Source of the DNA: Kutzneria sp. CA-103260
GTDB lineage: Bacteria > Actinomycetota > Actinomycetes > Mycobacteriales > Pseudonocardiaceae
Direction: 5' to 3'
Assembly (NCBI RefSeq): GCF_018263855.1
Contig: NZ_CP073318.1
Location: 10,416,001-10,480,000, forward strand
DNA: 64,000 bases
Shown: positions 41,027-49,674 of the stretch, piece after piece
Layout of the letters: each line of letters begins with the position of its first letter
How positions within the stretch are numbered: position 1 is the stretch's first letter
The notes under the pieces: model-generated
The model's input: only the letters and a program-made list of their open reading frames with translations
Databases searched by the model: none
What the model was told of the DNA's origin: nothing
Made by a program: the position numbers and the translations under genes

Positions 41027-42394
41027 TCAGCGCCAGACCTTCAGCAGCTTCGCCGAGTGCGGGGCCAGGGTGGTGCTGAACGAGTCGGTGTACTTGCCGA
41101 GTTGCTGGTTCGACCACACGTCGCGCACGGTCGCCTTGCCATGGAAGCCGAAGTCGGACCAGTTGGCGGTCACGGCGGCGGGCGAGGTGTCCAGGTTGAA
41201 CAGAGCGACGGTGTAGGAGCCGTCGGCGTTGCGCATCCACCAGGTCTGCTGCGGGGTGTGCGCGACGACGGGCTTGGCCACGCGGCCGGCCTGGTCGATG
41301 GCGATGACCTCGTCGTTGGTGAGCAGTGAAAGGCCGTAGGAGTCCAGCTTGGTCAGGTCGTCGCCGGTGTAGAGCGGGGCGGCCTCGATGGCCCAGAAGG
41401 TCATGTAGAGCTGCCGCTCGTCGTTGGTGAGGCCGTCCATCGAGCCGACGCCGACGTCGAGCGAGTCGAGGTTGTTCCAGCCGCCGCGGCCGGCGTCGTC
41501 GACCCACGGCACAACGTCGTCGAAGCGCTTGACCAGGGAGTTCTGCCAGGTGACCAGGGTGTCGCAGTAGCACTCGACGTCGGTGTCGACCCGCCAGCCG
41601 TTGGTGTAGCGCTGCCAGGTGTCGATGTTGTCGTGGTTGAGCGACCAGGACACCAGGAACTGGATGTTGCGACCGGTGCGGACCAGGGCCTTGGACCACG
41701 CGGCCACGTCGGCGGTGTTGTCGTAGTTGGGGCCGGACTTGTCCGAGCCGGGGCCGACGCCGTCCAGCTTGAGGAAGTCCACGCCCCACTTGGCGAACAT
41801 CTGCGCGATGGAGTCGATCCACTTGCCGGCGCAGGGGTTATCGAAGTTCAGCTTGTACGAGCTGTCCCAGCCGTTGGTGGTGCGCAGGTCCGAGTAGACC
41901 ACGTCACGGGTGTGGCAGCCGGGCGCGCCGTAGATCGGCGAGTTGCCGCCGTTGTAGGCCTCCTTCTCCATGCCCACCGGCATGTAGATGCCGACCTTGA
42001 GGCCCATGGAGTGGATCTTGCGGGCGGTGGCGGCCATGCCGTCGGGGAAGCGGGCGGTGTCGGTCAGCGGCCGGGCGTACTGGTCGTACTCGGGCGTCCA
42101 GTCCCACTTGCGCCACCAGCCGGCGTCGATGTTGACGTACTCATAGCCGTGCGACTTGAGCTTGGTCGCCATCACCTGGGCCTGCTGGAGCACGTGCTGC
42201 TCGGTCAGCCAGCTGTAGTCGCCCTGGGTGTTCACGCCCGGGTACTTCGTCGACTGGAGGCTCCAGCTGCTCCACCCCAGGTACGGTGTGTTCGCCACCG
42301 GTTTGCCGGGCGTTCTCGCTGCTTGGGCGGGTGCGAACCCCGCGAGCACGGTGCACAGGGCGGCGAGCAGAACGATCAAGCGAGAACGGCGCAT
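41027..42394 (-). CDS. Secreted GH27 alpha-galactosidase
   Basis: 455-residue glycoside hydrolase family 27 enzyme with a Sec signal peptide (MRRSRLIVLLAALCTV, cut near APAQAA). Barrel motifs: TPYLGWSSWS, YVNIDAGWW, and the nucleophile strand FLKLDGVG. The acid/base should lie in RVDTDVEC. A C-terminal beta domain ends in HSAKLLKVWR. It cleaves terminal alpha-galactose from oligosaccharides or galactomannan. ATG 42394 chosen for the compact signal peptide; ATG 42412 is an alternative. Divergent from the ROK regulator gene, which probably controls it. Confidence 0.92.
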   Translation of the reverse strand: MRRSRLIVLLAALCTVLAGFAPAQAARTPGKPVANTPYLGWSSWSLQSTKYPGVNTQGDYSWLTEQHVLQQAQVMATKLKSHGYEYVNIDAGWWRKWDWTPEYDQYARPLTDTARFPDGMAATARKIHSMGLKVGIYMPVGMEKEAYNGGNSPIYGAPGCHTRDVVYSDLRTTNGWDSSYKLNFDNPCAGKWIDSIAQMFAKWGVDFLKLDGVGPGSDKSGPNYDNTADVAAWSKALVRTGRNIQFLVSWSLNHDNIDTWQRYTNGWRVDTDVECYCDTLVTWQNSLVKRFDDVVPWVDDAGRGGWNNLDSLDVGVGSMDGLTNDERQLYMTFWAIEAAPLYTGDDLTKLDSYGLSLLTNDEVIAIDQAGRVAKPVVAHTPQQTWWMRNADGSYTVALFNLDTSPAAVTANWSDFGFHGKATVRDVWSNQQLGKYTDSFSTTLAPHSAKLLKVWR

Positions 42395-42487
42395 GGGCAG
42401 TGCACTCCGCATCGATTGGGGGCTTCAACTCACGGCGGCGACGGGTTGGTGGCAGCAAACTCCGGCGCCGGCCGGGTGTCAAGATCG

Positions 42488-42507
42488 TTAATTTCTGAAG
42501 GAAATAA
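42488..42507. promoter_or_regulatory. AT-rich imperfect dyad before the ROK gene
   Basis: TTAATTTC and GGAAATAA flank TGAA in an unusually AT-rich stretch of the divergent gap, overlapping the GAAGGA ribosome binding site of the ROK gene. It looks like an autoregulatory operator that could also reach the alpha-galactosidase promoter. Inferred. Confidence 0.4.
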
Positions 42508-43670
42508 TGTTTGCTATGGTCAACGTCGTGCCGGCTGCGGTTCAGGTGTTCGCCGTGGTGCTGCGGCACGGCCCGATCTCACGGGTCGAGGTCACCGCGC
42601 GCACCGGCCTGTCGCCGGCGGCGGTGACCAAGGCGGTGCGCCCGCTGGTGGACGCCGGCTACCTCACCGAGCGCCCCGACGAGCGCCTGCCCGCCCGGCT
42701 CGGCCGGCCGGCGATGCCCGTGCAGGTGGTCGCTGACCGGGCGTTTTTCCTCGGTGTGAAGCTCACCGCCGACGAGGTCATCGCGGTGCGCACCGACCTG
42801 TGCGGCGGCACCAGGGACGTCGTGCACCGGCCGCTGGCCTCGACGTCCGTCGCCGACGTGGTCGGGGTGATCGCCGAGGTCGCCTGCCACCTGGCCGCCG
42901 GGTACGAGGTGGCCTGCCTCGGCGTCTCACTGGCCGGCGACGTGCTGCGGGACACCGGCATGGTCCGCTTCTCGCCGTTCCTGAACTGGCGCGACGTGCC
43001 GCTGGCCGATCTGGTCTCGGCGGCCACCGGGCTGCCGACGCTGATCGAGAACGACGTCCGGGCGCTGACCGTGGCCGAGCACTGGTTCGGCGCCGGCATC
43101 GGCGTGTCCTCGTTCGCGCTGGTCACCGCGGGCACCGGCATCGGCTGCGGGCTGGTGGTCAACGACGTGCTGCTGCCGGCCGGCGAGCTCGGCCATGTGG
43201 CCATCGACGTGGACGGACCCGAGTGCTACTGCGGCGGCCGGGGCTGCGTGGAGGCGCTGGCCGCCGACCGGGTGGTGCTGGCCGGCTGTGCCGCGGTGGT
43301 CGGGCGCCACCTGACCATGCCGGAGGCGATCGAACTGGGCCGGGCCGGCGACCCGGCCGTGCACGCCGTGTTCGAACGGGCCGGCCGGGCCCTCGGGCTG
43401 GCGCTGGCCGCGGTGGCCAACCTGGTCGGGCCGGAGCGGATCGTGCTCACCGGCGAGGCCGTCGGCGGCTACGACCTGTACGCCGAGCAGATCCGGCAGG
43501 CGCTGGCAGCGCAGGCCTTCGGCGCGGCGGCGGCGTGCGAGCTGGTGGTGCGGCCGCTGCCGTTCGACGAGTGGGCCCGGGGCGCCGCCGTCGTCGGCAT
43601 CCAGGACCTGATCACACGAAGTGGGGCAGCACGTGGGTCAGCAGGTTCGGTGACGCTGCCAGTGCGGTGA
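42507..43670 (+). CDS. ROK-family transcriptional regulator
   Basis: 387 residues. N-terminal winged helix-turn-helix (HGPISRVEVTARTGLSPAAV, about 20-60) followed by a ROK sugar-kinase-like domain. The ROK zinc motif is complete (GHVAIDVDGPECYCGGRGCVE, read in two parts: GHVAI and CYCGGRGCVE), as is the TAGTGIGCGLV phosphate strand. ROK repressors of this type bind sugars or sugar phosphates. Its divergent position points to control of the alpha-galactosidase gene. ATG preceded by GAAGGA. The last 59 bp overlap the convergent membrane protein gene. Confidence 0.88.
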   Translation: MFAMVNVVPAAVQVFAVVLRHGPISRVEVTARTGLSPAAVTKAVRPLVDAGYLTERPDERLPARLGRPAMPVQVVADRAFFLGVKLTADEVIAVRTDLCGGTRDVVHRPLASTSVADVVGVIAEVACHLAAGYEVACLGVSLAGDVLRDTGMVRFSPFLNWRDVPLADLVSAATGLPTLIENDVRALTVAEHWFGAGIGVSSFALVTAGTGIGCGLVVNDVLLPAGELGHVAIDVDGPECYCGGRGCVEALAADRVVLAGCAAVVGRHLTMPEAIELGRAGDPAVHAVFERAGRALGLALAAVANLVGPERIVLTGEAVGGYDLYAEQIRQALAAQAFGAAAACELVVRPLPFDEWARGAAVVGIQDLITRSGAARGSAGSVTLPVR

Positions 43671-44130
43671 ACCGGATGAACCGGCCGGCCAGCGTGACCG
43701 CCACGAAGGCGATCACCGACATCCGGGCCACACCGGCGAGGACCGTGGTCGCCATGAACGGGGGCATGCCGACCACGGAGCTCACGCCGGTGGTGGCGAT
43801 CATCAGCTTCGGATGACGCTCACACCGGGCCTGCAGGGCGGTGAACCAGGTGCTGATCCGCGCCCAGGCGGTGGTCCACCACGTCTGCCGGCTCGACTTC
43901 TGCTTGGGCTGCAACCAGGTCGGCAGCTTGATGTGGCCGCGGGCGGCGAAGAAGTAGAGCAGTTTGCCGACCACCTGGCCGACCGCCACCACCGCGCCGA
44001 GGATCCAGCAGGCGATCGGCGGGTGGTGCCCGTCGGCGACCATCGCGATCAGGAACAGCTCCACGCTGACCAGGGGGCACAGCGCCGAGCCGACCGCCAC
44101 CCCGAGGGAGATCGCCAGCCACATCAGCAT
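43612..44130 (-). CDS. Small DedA/VTT-like (YqaA-type) membrane protein
   Basis: 172-residue membrane protein with about four hydrophobic segments (1-33, 42-64, 108-130, 135-160). The segment VGSALCPLVSVELFLIAMV and the later MIATTGVSSVVGMPPFMATT resemble the YqaA/SNARE-associated (VTT) group, but the match is weak. ATG with GGGGGAGGGAAG upstream. The 3' end overlaps the ROK gene tail-to-tail by 59 bp, so one transcript is antisense to the other there. Function unknown, perhaps lipid or solute flipping. Confidence 0.6.
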   Translation of the reverse strand: MLMWLAISLGVAVGSALCPLVSVELFLIAMVADGHHPPIACWILGAVVAVGQVVGKLLYFFAARGHIKLPTWLQPKQKSSRQTWWTTAWARISTWFTALQARCERHPKLMIATTGVSSVVGMPPFMATTVLAGVARMSVIAFVAVTLAGRFIRFTALAASPNLLTHVLPHFV

Positions 44131-44212
44131 GGCGGCTTCCCTCCCCCGGTCGGATGATCTCTGACCAGAACGAGGCTACCGGAGCGGCGGTGGCGGCGGA
44201 GTCGTGCTACGG

Positions 44213-44240
44213 GCCCATCTCCGGTGGGCTTAAGTCCACC
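44213..44240 (-). terminator. Hairpin cluster after the GT51 gene
   Basis: GCCCA/TGGGC (44213-44229) and the dyad GGTGGGCTTAAGTCCACC (44223-44240, one mismatch) lie 8 to 35 bp past the minus-strand GT51 stop. Alternative pairings compete. Terminator-like. Confidence 0.45.
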
Positions 44241-44247
44241 CTGGGTA

Positions 44248-45876
44248 CTACTTTCGGATAGCGCCGATGTAGTTGTAGAGCGCCTGGTCCAGGTTCGCCT
44301 CATAACCGCCGGTCATGCCCAGCAGCGCGCGGTTGCCCTTGCCGTCCGGCGGGGTGGCGAACATGTTGGCCGCCGTGGTCACGCCGTTGTAGTCCAGCAT
44401 CGACCAGGCCCACCACTTGGGCACGTCCGCGCCGCGCAGCGAGCTCTTGAACGGCGTCACCTGCCGGACCGGCGCGATCGTGCTCTCGTCGCCCCAGAAG
44501 TTCTGGGTCTGCGGCTGGGCCCGCCAGACCACCACGCCGTGCTGCATGATCTCGGAGACCTCGAAGGGCTGGTTGTACTGGTAGCTGGACATCGAGCTCA
44601 TCGCCGCCGCGGCCCGCAGCGGTGTCGTGGCCAGCGCCCTGGTGCCGGGGATGTAGTCGATGCCGGCGTCCTGGTAGTGGTTGGCCGGCACCACCTTGCC
44701 CAGCACGCCCTCCACGTCGTCGCCAAGCGGGCCGGCAGCCGAGAACGCGTCGTTGAAGCCCTGCTTGAGGTAGTCGGGGCCGCCGTAGAAACCGAGCACC
44801 GCTCCCGTTTTGTCGTCCACTGAGGCCATGCCGATGTGCACGTTGCGGTCGGCGGGCTTGTTCGGGTCCAAAGTGGACATCCGGTCGTCGACGGCCTTCT
44901 TGGCCGCCTGCATGTAGTCCTGGCGGAACGTGGTCACCACGGTGTAGCCGCCCTGGGCCACCGTGTTGGAGTCCGGCACGGTGGGGTCCTGCGCGTGCAT
45001 GCGGTCCAGGTTCTGCATGGCCGCGTCGACCATGTAGCCGTTCATACCGCCCATGTCGTCTGGCTCGTACTTGACCGGCGTCGGGAAGGTCAGCGTCGCC
45101 CGCTGCTGGGCCGACAGCTCGTGTTCGCCGACCATGCCGTCCAGCACGTAGTTCCACCGCTCCTGCAAGGCTTTCGCCGCCTTCGGGTCCTTGTCGGCGG
45201 TCGCGTAGTAGTACGGCGACTGGATGACCGCGGCGATGTAGGCGGCCTTGGCCGGATCGGTCAGCTGCGAGACGCTCTGGCCGAAGTAGGCCAGCGAGGC
45301 GGACTCGATGCCGTAGGCGCCGCGGGCGAAGTAGATGGTGTTCAGGTAGTCGGTGAGGATGGAGTCCTTGGACTTCTCCTGGTCCAGCTTGATCGCCACC
45401 ATCACCTCGCTGAGCTTGCGCGACAGCGTCTGCTGCTGGGTGAGGTAGTAGTTCTTGACGAACTGCTGGGTGATCGTCGAGCCGCCCTGCAGGTTGCCGT
45501 CGCCGCTGCTGGTCAGGTCGTTCTTCAGGGCCCGCAGCAGTCCCAGCGGGGAGACGCCCGGGTCGCTGTAGAAGGTGCGGTCCTCGGCCGCCAGCACGGC
45601 CTGGCGCACCACCAGGGGAATCTGGTCGAAGGTGACCGGCCGGCGGTTGGTGCCGATGTGGCTGATCTGGGTGGACGCGTCGGCGTAGGTGAAGATCGTG
45701 GCCTGCTGCACCGCGTCCTCGTTGGGCTTGGGGATCTCGGTCTGGGCCAGCGCCACGAAGAAGCCGGCCACCAGCAGCACCGCGAACGTCGCCGAGGTCC
45801 CCAGCACCAGCTTCCACGAGGGCAGCCACCGGCGCACGCCCCGCTTGTGCCGGCGGGGGTAGTCGATGAGGCGCAC
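44248..45876 (-). CDS. GT51 transglycosylase (class A PBP-like) with eroded transpeptidase domain
   Basis: 542-residue membrane-anchored peptidoglycan glycosyltransferase. One N-terminal membrane helix (about 22-45), then a GT51 domain: AAEDRTFYSDPG (catalytic Glu about residue 98), GGSTITQQFVKNYYLTQQQT, RKLSEVMVAIKL and the later IYFARGAYGIESASLAYFG. The second half starts like a transpeptidase (DDKTGAVLGFYGGPDY) but lacks the SxxK and SxN boxes, and KTGT reads MTGGY, so the protein is about 200 residues shorter than usual. GTG 45876 follows AAGGA by 7 nt; the TTG at 45894 is rejected for that reason. Confidence 0.85.
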   Translation of the reverse strand: MRLIDYPRRHKRGVRRWLPSWKLVLGTSATFAVLLVAGFFVALAQTEIPKPNEDAVQQATIFTYADASTQISHIGTNRRPVTFDQIPLVVRQAVLAAEDRTFYSDPGVSPLGLLRALKNDLTSSGDGNLQGGSTITQQFVKNYYLTQQQTLSRKLSEVMVAIKLDQEKSKDSILTDYLNTIYFARGAYGIESASLAYFGQSVSQLTDPAKAAYIAAVIQSPYYYATADKDPKAAKALQERWNYVLDGMVGEHELSAQQRATLTFPTPVKYEPDDMGGMNGYMVDAAMQNLDRMHAQDPTVPDSNTVAQGGYTVVTTFRQDYMQAAKKAVDDRMSTLDPNKPADRNVHIGMASVDDKTGAVLGFYGGPDYLKQGFNDAFSAAGPLGDDVEGVLGKVVPANHYQDAGIDYIPGTRALATTPLRAAAAMSSMSSYQYNQPFEVSEIMQHGVVVWRAQPQTQNFWGDESTIAPVRQVTPFKSSLRGADVPKWWAWSMLDYNGVTTAANMFATPPDGKGNRALLGMTGGYEANLDQALYNYIGAIRK

Positions 45877-45949
45877 TCGGATGTCCTTCCCCAAGCCCGA
45901 TCTGGTCGGGGGGTACGACTCCGCTCACGCCTGAAAGGTTGTTCCTGGC

Positions 45950-46504
45950 TCAGGAACTGATCAGTTTCAGATCCAGAGAGCCGGTCACCCGGGCCTCCCG
46001 CAGCGGCCGGCCGCCGGCGTCCAGCGTCCGCACCACGCCGTCGGTCGGCCAGCCGGCCGAGGCGTAGAACGCCAGCGACGCGCGGTCCGCCTCCGGCACC
46101 CAGCTCACGCCCCTGGTCGCGCCCTGGCTCCGCAGCGTCTCCGCCGCCGCCGCGAGCAGCCGCCCGCCATGACCCCGGCGGCCCCAGCGGGGCTCCACCA
46201 GCAGCGTCGCCACCAGGCCCGTCGTCGCCGCGTCCGGCGGCAACGTGCCGTCAGCCTCGGCGACCTCGCTGTCCGGGGCCAGGCCGGCCACGCAGAAGCC
46301 CACCGTCCACTCGCCTTCGGTCGCCACCAGCACCGCCGCCGTGGCCTGCTCCACCAGCTCGCGGACCGCCGCCACGTTGTCCAGGCCGGCCAGGACCTCC
46401 TCGGGCACCAGCTCCGCGTAGGCGGCGCGCCAGGTGTCGCGCTGGATCCGGGCGATCTCCTCGACGTCGGCGGGGACGGCAGGTCGTACAGACGCTTCAG
46501 CCAC
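45950..46504 (-). CDS. GNAT-family acetyltransferase
   Basis: 184-residue GNAT enzyme. VRPAVPADVEEIARIQRDTW at the N-terminus and the acetyl-CoA loop RWGRRGHGGRLLAAAAETL are clear, followed by FYASAGWPTDG, the usual last core strand. Related proteins modify amino groups of small molecules; substrate unknown. GTG start at 46504. Divergent from the YcaQ-like gene with 53 bp between starts. Confidence 0.85.
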   Translation of the reverse strand: MAEASVRPAVPADVEEIARIQRDTWRAAYAELVPEEVLAGLDNVAAVRELVEQATAAVLVATEGEWTVGFCVAGLAPDSEVAEADGTLPPDAATTGLVATLLVEPRWGRRGHGGRLLAAAAETLRSQGATRGVSWVPEADRASLAFYASAGWPTDGVVRTLDAGGRPLREARVTGSLDLKLISS

Positions 46505-46557
46505 GCGGAGAACCTATCGGTCCGGTTTTGTCAGGGGTGCGTGGCAGCATCAGTTTC

Positions 46558-47775
46558 GTGCTCAACATGTCTTCTCTGGCGGCCCGGCGGACCGTCCTCG
46601 CCGCGCAGGGGTTCGCCCAGCCCCGGCCGTCCGGCGCGGTGACCAGGCGACACCTACAAGCGGTGCTCGCCAGGACCCAGCTGATCCAGCTCGACTCCGT
46701 GAACGTCGCGGTGCGCGCGCACTACGTCCCGATGTTCAGCCGCCTCGGCGGCTATCCGGTGAGTCTGCTGGAGGAGGCGGCGTGGTCGCACAGCGCCCGC
46801 AAGCCCCGGCTGCTGGTCGAGTACTGGGCGCACGAGGCGAGCCTCGTGCCGGTGGCGGACTGGCCGCTGCTGCGGTGGCGGATGCGTCAGCACAAGGAGC
46901 ACCCCAGCAAGTACTGGCAGAGCTCGGGCGGGCACCACCTGGCCGAGGAGGTGCTGACGGCGGTGAAGGAGCTCGGCCCGATCACCGCCGGCGCGCTGGA
47001 GGAGCAGATGGGGCTGAAGGTCGAGCGCGAGCGGACGCCGGGTGGTTGGTGGCACCGGTCCGACGTGAAGCGGGCCTGCGAGTACCTGTTCGCCACCGGC
47101 GAGCTGACCACCGGCACCCGGCGCGGCTTCGAGCGGCACTACGACATCACCGAGCGGGTGCTGCCGCCCGAGGTGCTGGCCGCGCCCGAGGTGTCGGCCG
47201 AGGACGCCTCCCGGCAGCTCATCGCCAAGTCCGCCGCCGCGCTCGGCGTCGCCACCGAGCCCGACCTGCGGGACTACTACCGGCTCAAGCCACAGCGGTC
47301 GCAGCAGGCCGTCGCCGAGTTGGTGGCGGAAGGCGTGCTGGAGCCCGTCACCGTCGAGGGCTGGCGGCACCAGGCGTATCGGCACGTCGACGTCCGCACC
47401 CCTCGGCGGGTAGAAGCCCGGGCCTTGCTCTGCCCGTTCGATCCGCTGATCTGGGAGCGGAGCCGGACCGAGCGGCTGTTCGACTTCTTCTACCGGATCG
47501 AGATCTACGTGCCCGAGGCCAAGCGCGTGCACGGCTACTACGTGTTCCCGTTCCTGCTCGGCGAGGACCTCGTGGCCCGGGTCGACCTCAAGGCCGACCG
47601 CGCCGCCGGCGTGCTCCGGGTGCCCGGCGCCTTCGCCGAGCCCGGCGTCGACCACGCCCGGGTCGCCCACGAGCTCGCCGCCGAGCTGCGCCTGATGGCC
47701 GACTGGCTCGGTCTTGACGGCGTGATCGTCGGAAAGCGGGGTGATCTGGCGTCTCGCCTCGGGGCCCTGGTCTGA
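46558..47775 (+). CDS. YcaQ/AlkX-like DNA glycosylase (winged helix, PF06224)
   Basis: 405-residue protein of the HTH_42 family, which includes AlkZ and YcaQ (AlkX) glycosylases that unhook DNA interstrand crosslinks and remove alkylated bases. The family QxQ/QxD catalytic motif appears as IQLDSVN (about residue 42). Other blocks are YWAHEASLVPVADWPLL and LLCPFDPLIWERSRTERLF. It contains tandem winged-helix domains. Start GTG 46558 or ATG 46567. Presumably protects against endogenous or environmental alkylators. Confidence 0.85.
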   Translation: MLNMSSLAARRTVLAAQGFAQPRPSGAVTRRHLQAVLARTQLIQLDSVNVAVRAHYVPMFSRLGGYPVSLLEEAAWSHSARKPRLLVEYWAHEASLVPVADWPLLRWRMRQHKEHPSKYWQSSGGHHLAEEVLTAVKELGPITAGALEEQMGLKVERERTPGGWWHRSDVKRACEYLFATGELTTGTRRGFERHYDITERVLPPEVLAAPEVSAEDASRQLIAKSAAALGVATEPDLRDYYRLKPQRSQQAVAELVAEGVLEPVTVEGWRHQAYRHVDVRTPRRVEARALLCPFDPLIWERSRTERLFDFFYRIEIYVPEAKRVHGYYVFPFLLGEDLVARVDLKADRAAGVLRVPGAFAEPGVDHARVAHELAAELRLMADWLGLDGVIVGKRGDLASRLGALV

Positions 47776-48126
47776 TCCCCATCGGGTGGATTTCCCGGCC
47801 GGCCGTCTTGGCGCGGGCGGGAAAAACTTGCCGGTTCTCTGGGGGTGAAATCCCTGGTGACGGGGAATCCTCCTGTGCGACGATGACGGCGTAGGGGGAG
47901 GGGAGACACAGCCTCGGGGCCGCCCATCTTTCATGGACGACCCCGAGGCTGTGGCTATTTCTCCACCCCGGTCTGCTTCTCCGCCCCCGAGCCATCGCCG
48001 GGGGCGGAGCCATTTCCGGGAACGGCCCGGCCCGGGCCCGCCCATCCCCTCCGTGGGCGGCCCCGAGCCGAGGGCCGACGCGCGGCGCCCGCCTCCCCCC
48101 GACGAGACGCGGACACCGACCCCGAA
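47776..48126. other. 351-bp convergent gap with two strong hairpins
   Basis: No gene is visible. CACAGCCTCGGGG (47907-47919) pairs perfectly with CCCCGAGGCTGTG (47941-47953) around a 21-nt loop containing CCCAT/ATGG. CTCCGCCCCCG (47979-47989) pairs with CGGGGGCGGAG (47999-48009) around AGCCATCGC. Two separate hairpins 25 bp apart could be back-to-back terminators for the converging genes or a small structured RNA. A further short pairing GGATTTCCC / GGGTGAAATCC brackets 47788-47856. Confidence 0.5.
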
Positions 48127-49023
48127 TCAGCCGACCGCGGTGGTGATGACGGCGTTGCCGGAGCCGGTGCGGCCCCGAACAGTGAGCTTGGACTCCTTGC
48201 TGGGCGGCGTGTTCGACACGTCCAGCTCGCTGCGGGCCTGACCGGCGTGCGACACGAGGTCGACCATGGCGGCGGTGCCGGACCGCACGGCGACCCGCAG
48301 TTCCCCGCTCCCGGTGACGAGTTCGATGGCGCCGCAGGCGGCGTCGGCCACGGTGATGTCACCGGTGCCGGTGCGCACCATGACGTCAGCCTGCACGGCC
48401 CCCAGCCACACGTCGCCGGAGCCGGTGAACAGGGCGCTGCGGCCGCCCACGGACGACACCTCGATGTCCCCGGAGCCGGACTTCACCCGCACGCCGCCCA
48501 TCATCGGGCCGAGCCGGACGGCGGCGGAGCCGCTGTTGACGCTGGCGACGCCGTCGGCGCGGTCGACGCTGACGTCACCGGTGCCGCTGATGACGTTGAG
48601 CCGCCCGGCCGACCCGGTGGTGACCAGGGACGCGGACCCGCTCTTGGACTCCACGTGCGAGCCGTTGGGCGCCTCGATGACGATCGCCAGCGGCACCCCG
48701 CGCATGGGCAGCGGCTTGGGCGTGCGCACGACCAGCCGGCTGCCGGTCAGGTCGACGCGGGTCTGCCGCACGGCGTCGTCGGGCGAGGTCTCGGTGCCCG
48801 TGCCGAACTGCCCGTTGACCCAGTTGAGCAGCCCGGACAGGCCGGGCACCCACTGGTCGGCGGCGTCGTCGTCGTGGCGCACGGCGACCCGCACGCCCGA
48901 CCGGTCGGACAGCCGCACCTCGATCCGGCCGGCCCCGACGGCGACGTCGATCTCGATCGGACCGGTCGCCTCGAACTCTTCCTCGCGGACGAGCCCGGTG
49001 TCGCCGGGCACGTTCTCGGTCAT
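48127..49023 (-). CDS. DUF4097-family beta-repeat protein
   Basis: 298-residue protein made of repeated short beta-strand units with Gly/Ser/Asp turns (VISGTGDVSVDRADG, VNSGSAAVRLGP, VKSGSGDIEVSSVGG, VRTGTGDITVADA, VTGSGELRVAV), the DUF4097 right-handed beta-helix pattern. No signal peptide. The start ATG 49023 follows AGGGG; GTG 49032 is an alternative. It lies 12 bp behind the ribbon-helix-helix gene, a recurring pair in actinomycetes, and is probably co-transcribed from the operator-controlled promoter at 49675. Biochemical role unknown. Confidence 0.82.
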   Translation of the reverse strand: MTENVPGDTGLVREEEFEATGPIEIDVAVGAGRIEVRLSDRSGVRVAVRHDDDAADQWVPGLSGLLNWVNGQFGTGTETSPDDAVRQTRVDLTGSRLVVRTPKPLPMRGVPLAIVIEAPNGSHVESKSGSASLVTTGSAGRLNVISGTGDVSVDRADGVASVNSGSAAVRLGPMMGGVRVKSGSGDIEVSSVGGRSALFTGSGDVWLGAVQADVMVRTGTGDITVADAACGAIELVTGSGELRVAVRSGTAAMVDLVSHAGQARSELDVSNTPPSKESKLTVRGRTGSGNAVITTAVG

Positions 49024-49035
49024 CGTCTCCACCCC

Positions 49036-49668
49036 TCAGCCCTCGACCCAGCCGCTGACGCGGGAGCCGCCATGGCCGCCGCCACGTCCCTGCCCAGAGC
49101 CACCTTGACCCGGGCCGCCCTGGTCGTTCCACCCCGGCCAGCCGCGGTCCCCGCCGCGGCCGCCCCAGTTCTGGTTCCCGTCCCACCACTGGCCGCCGCG
49201 GTTGCGGCCCCGCCCGTGCCCGCCGCGGCGCTGGTTGTTCAGCGCCCCCTGCACGGCCTGCGACACGAAGGCGTTCAGCGACTGTCCCTGCGCGGCCGCG
49301 GCCTGCTCGGCCTTGGCCTTGAGCTCCTCGATCAGGCGCACGGTGATGCGGCTGATGTCGCCCTGCGGGTCGCCCACGAAGGCGGCGGCCGGCTCCTCCT
49401 CGTCGGCACCGGGCTCGTCGGACGGAGCGGTGGCGGTGACCACCACCTGCACGTCCCGGCCGTCCAGCCGCAGGCTGACGACGTGGTCGTCGAGCGACGC
49501 GGTGACCTCGGCGGCGAGGTCGGACAGCGCGTTCATGATGGCCAGCCGGACGGCCGGCTCCAGCGCGGCGGACAGCACGGCTGCGGTGCGTCGGGTCTGG
49601 TCGTCCCCGGCTGCGGCGGCGGTCGTGAGGTCCTCGCGCAACGTTGCGATGTACGGCGTGAGATCCAT
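49036..49668 (-). CDS. Ribbon-helix-helix (HicB/Arc-like) protein with Gly/Arg-rich tail
   Basis: 210 residues. N-terminal 70 residues are helical with strands (VVSLRLDGRDVQVVVTA). A ribbon-helix-helix core lies at about 102-145 (DISRITVRLIEELKAKAEQA, then AAAAQGQSLNAFVSQAVQGA), as in HicB-type antitoxins. The tail of 65 residues is Gly/Arg/Trp-rich (GRGRNRGGQWWDGNQNWGG) and likely disordered or RNA-binding. No toxin gene is adjacent; the partner is the DUF4097 gene. It probably binds the perfect inverted repeat just upstream. ATG appears leaderless. Confidence 0.75.
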   Translation of the reverse strand: MDLTPYIATLREDLTTAAAAGDDQTRRTAAVLSAALEPAVRLAIMNALSDLAAEVTASLDDHVVSLRLDGRDVQVVVTATAPSDEPGADEEEPAAAFVGDPQGDISRITVRLIEELKAKAEQAAAAQGQSLNAFVSQAVQGALNNQRRGGHGRGRNRGGQWWDGNQNWGGRGGDRGWPGWNDQGGPGQGGSGQGRGGGHGGSRVSGWVEG

Positions 49669-49674
49669 GACGCC

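Noticed and set aside
47907..48009. 6C-type small RNA of Actinobacteria
   Set aside because: There are two hairpins, but their loops do not carry the runs of six or more C that define that family.
49036..49668. Standard HicAB toxin-antitoxin pair
   Set aside because: No HicA-like small RNA-binding toxin is encoded on either side; the partner is a DUF4097 protein.
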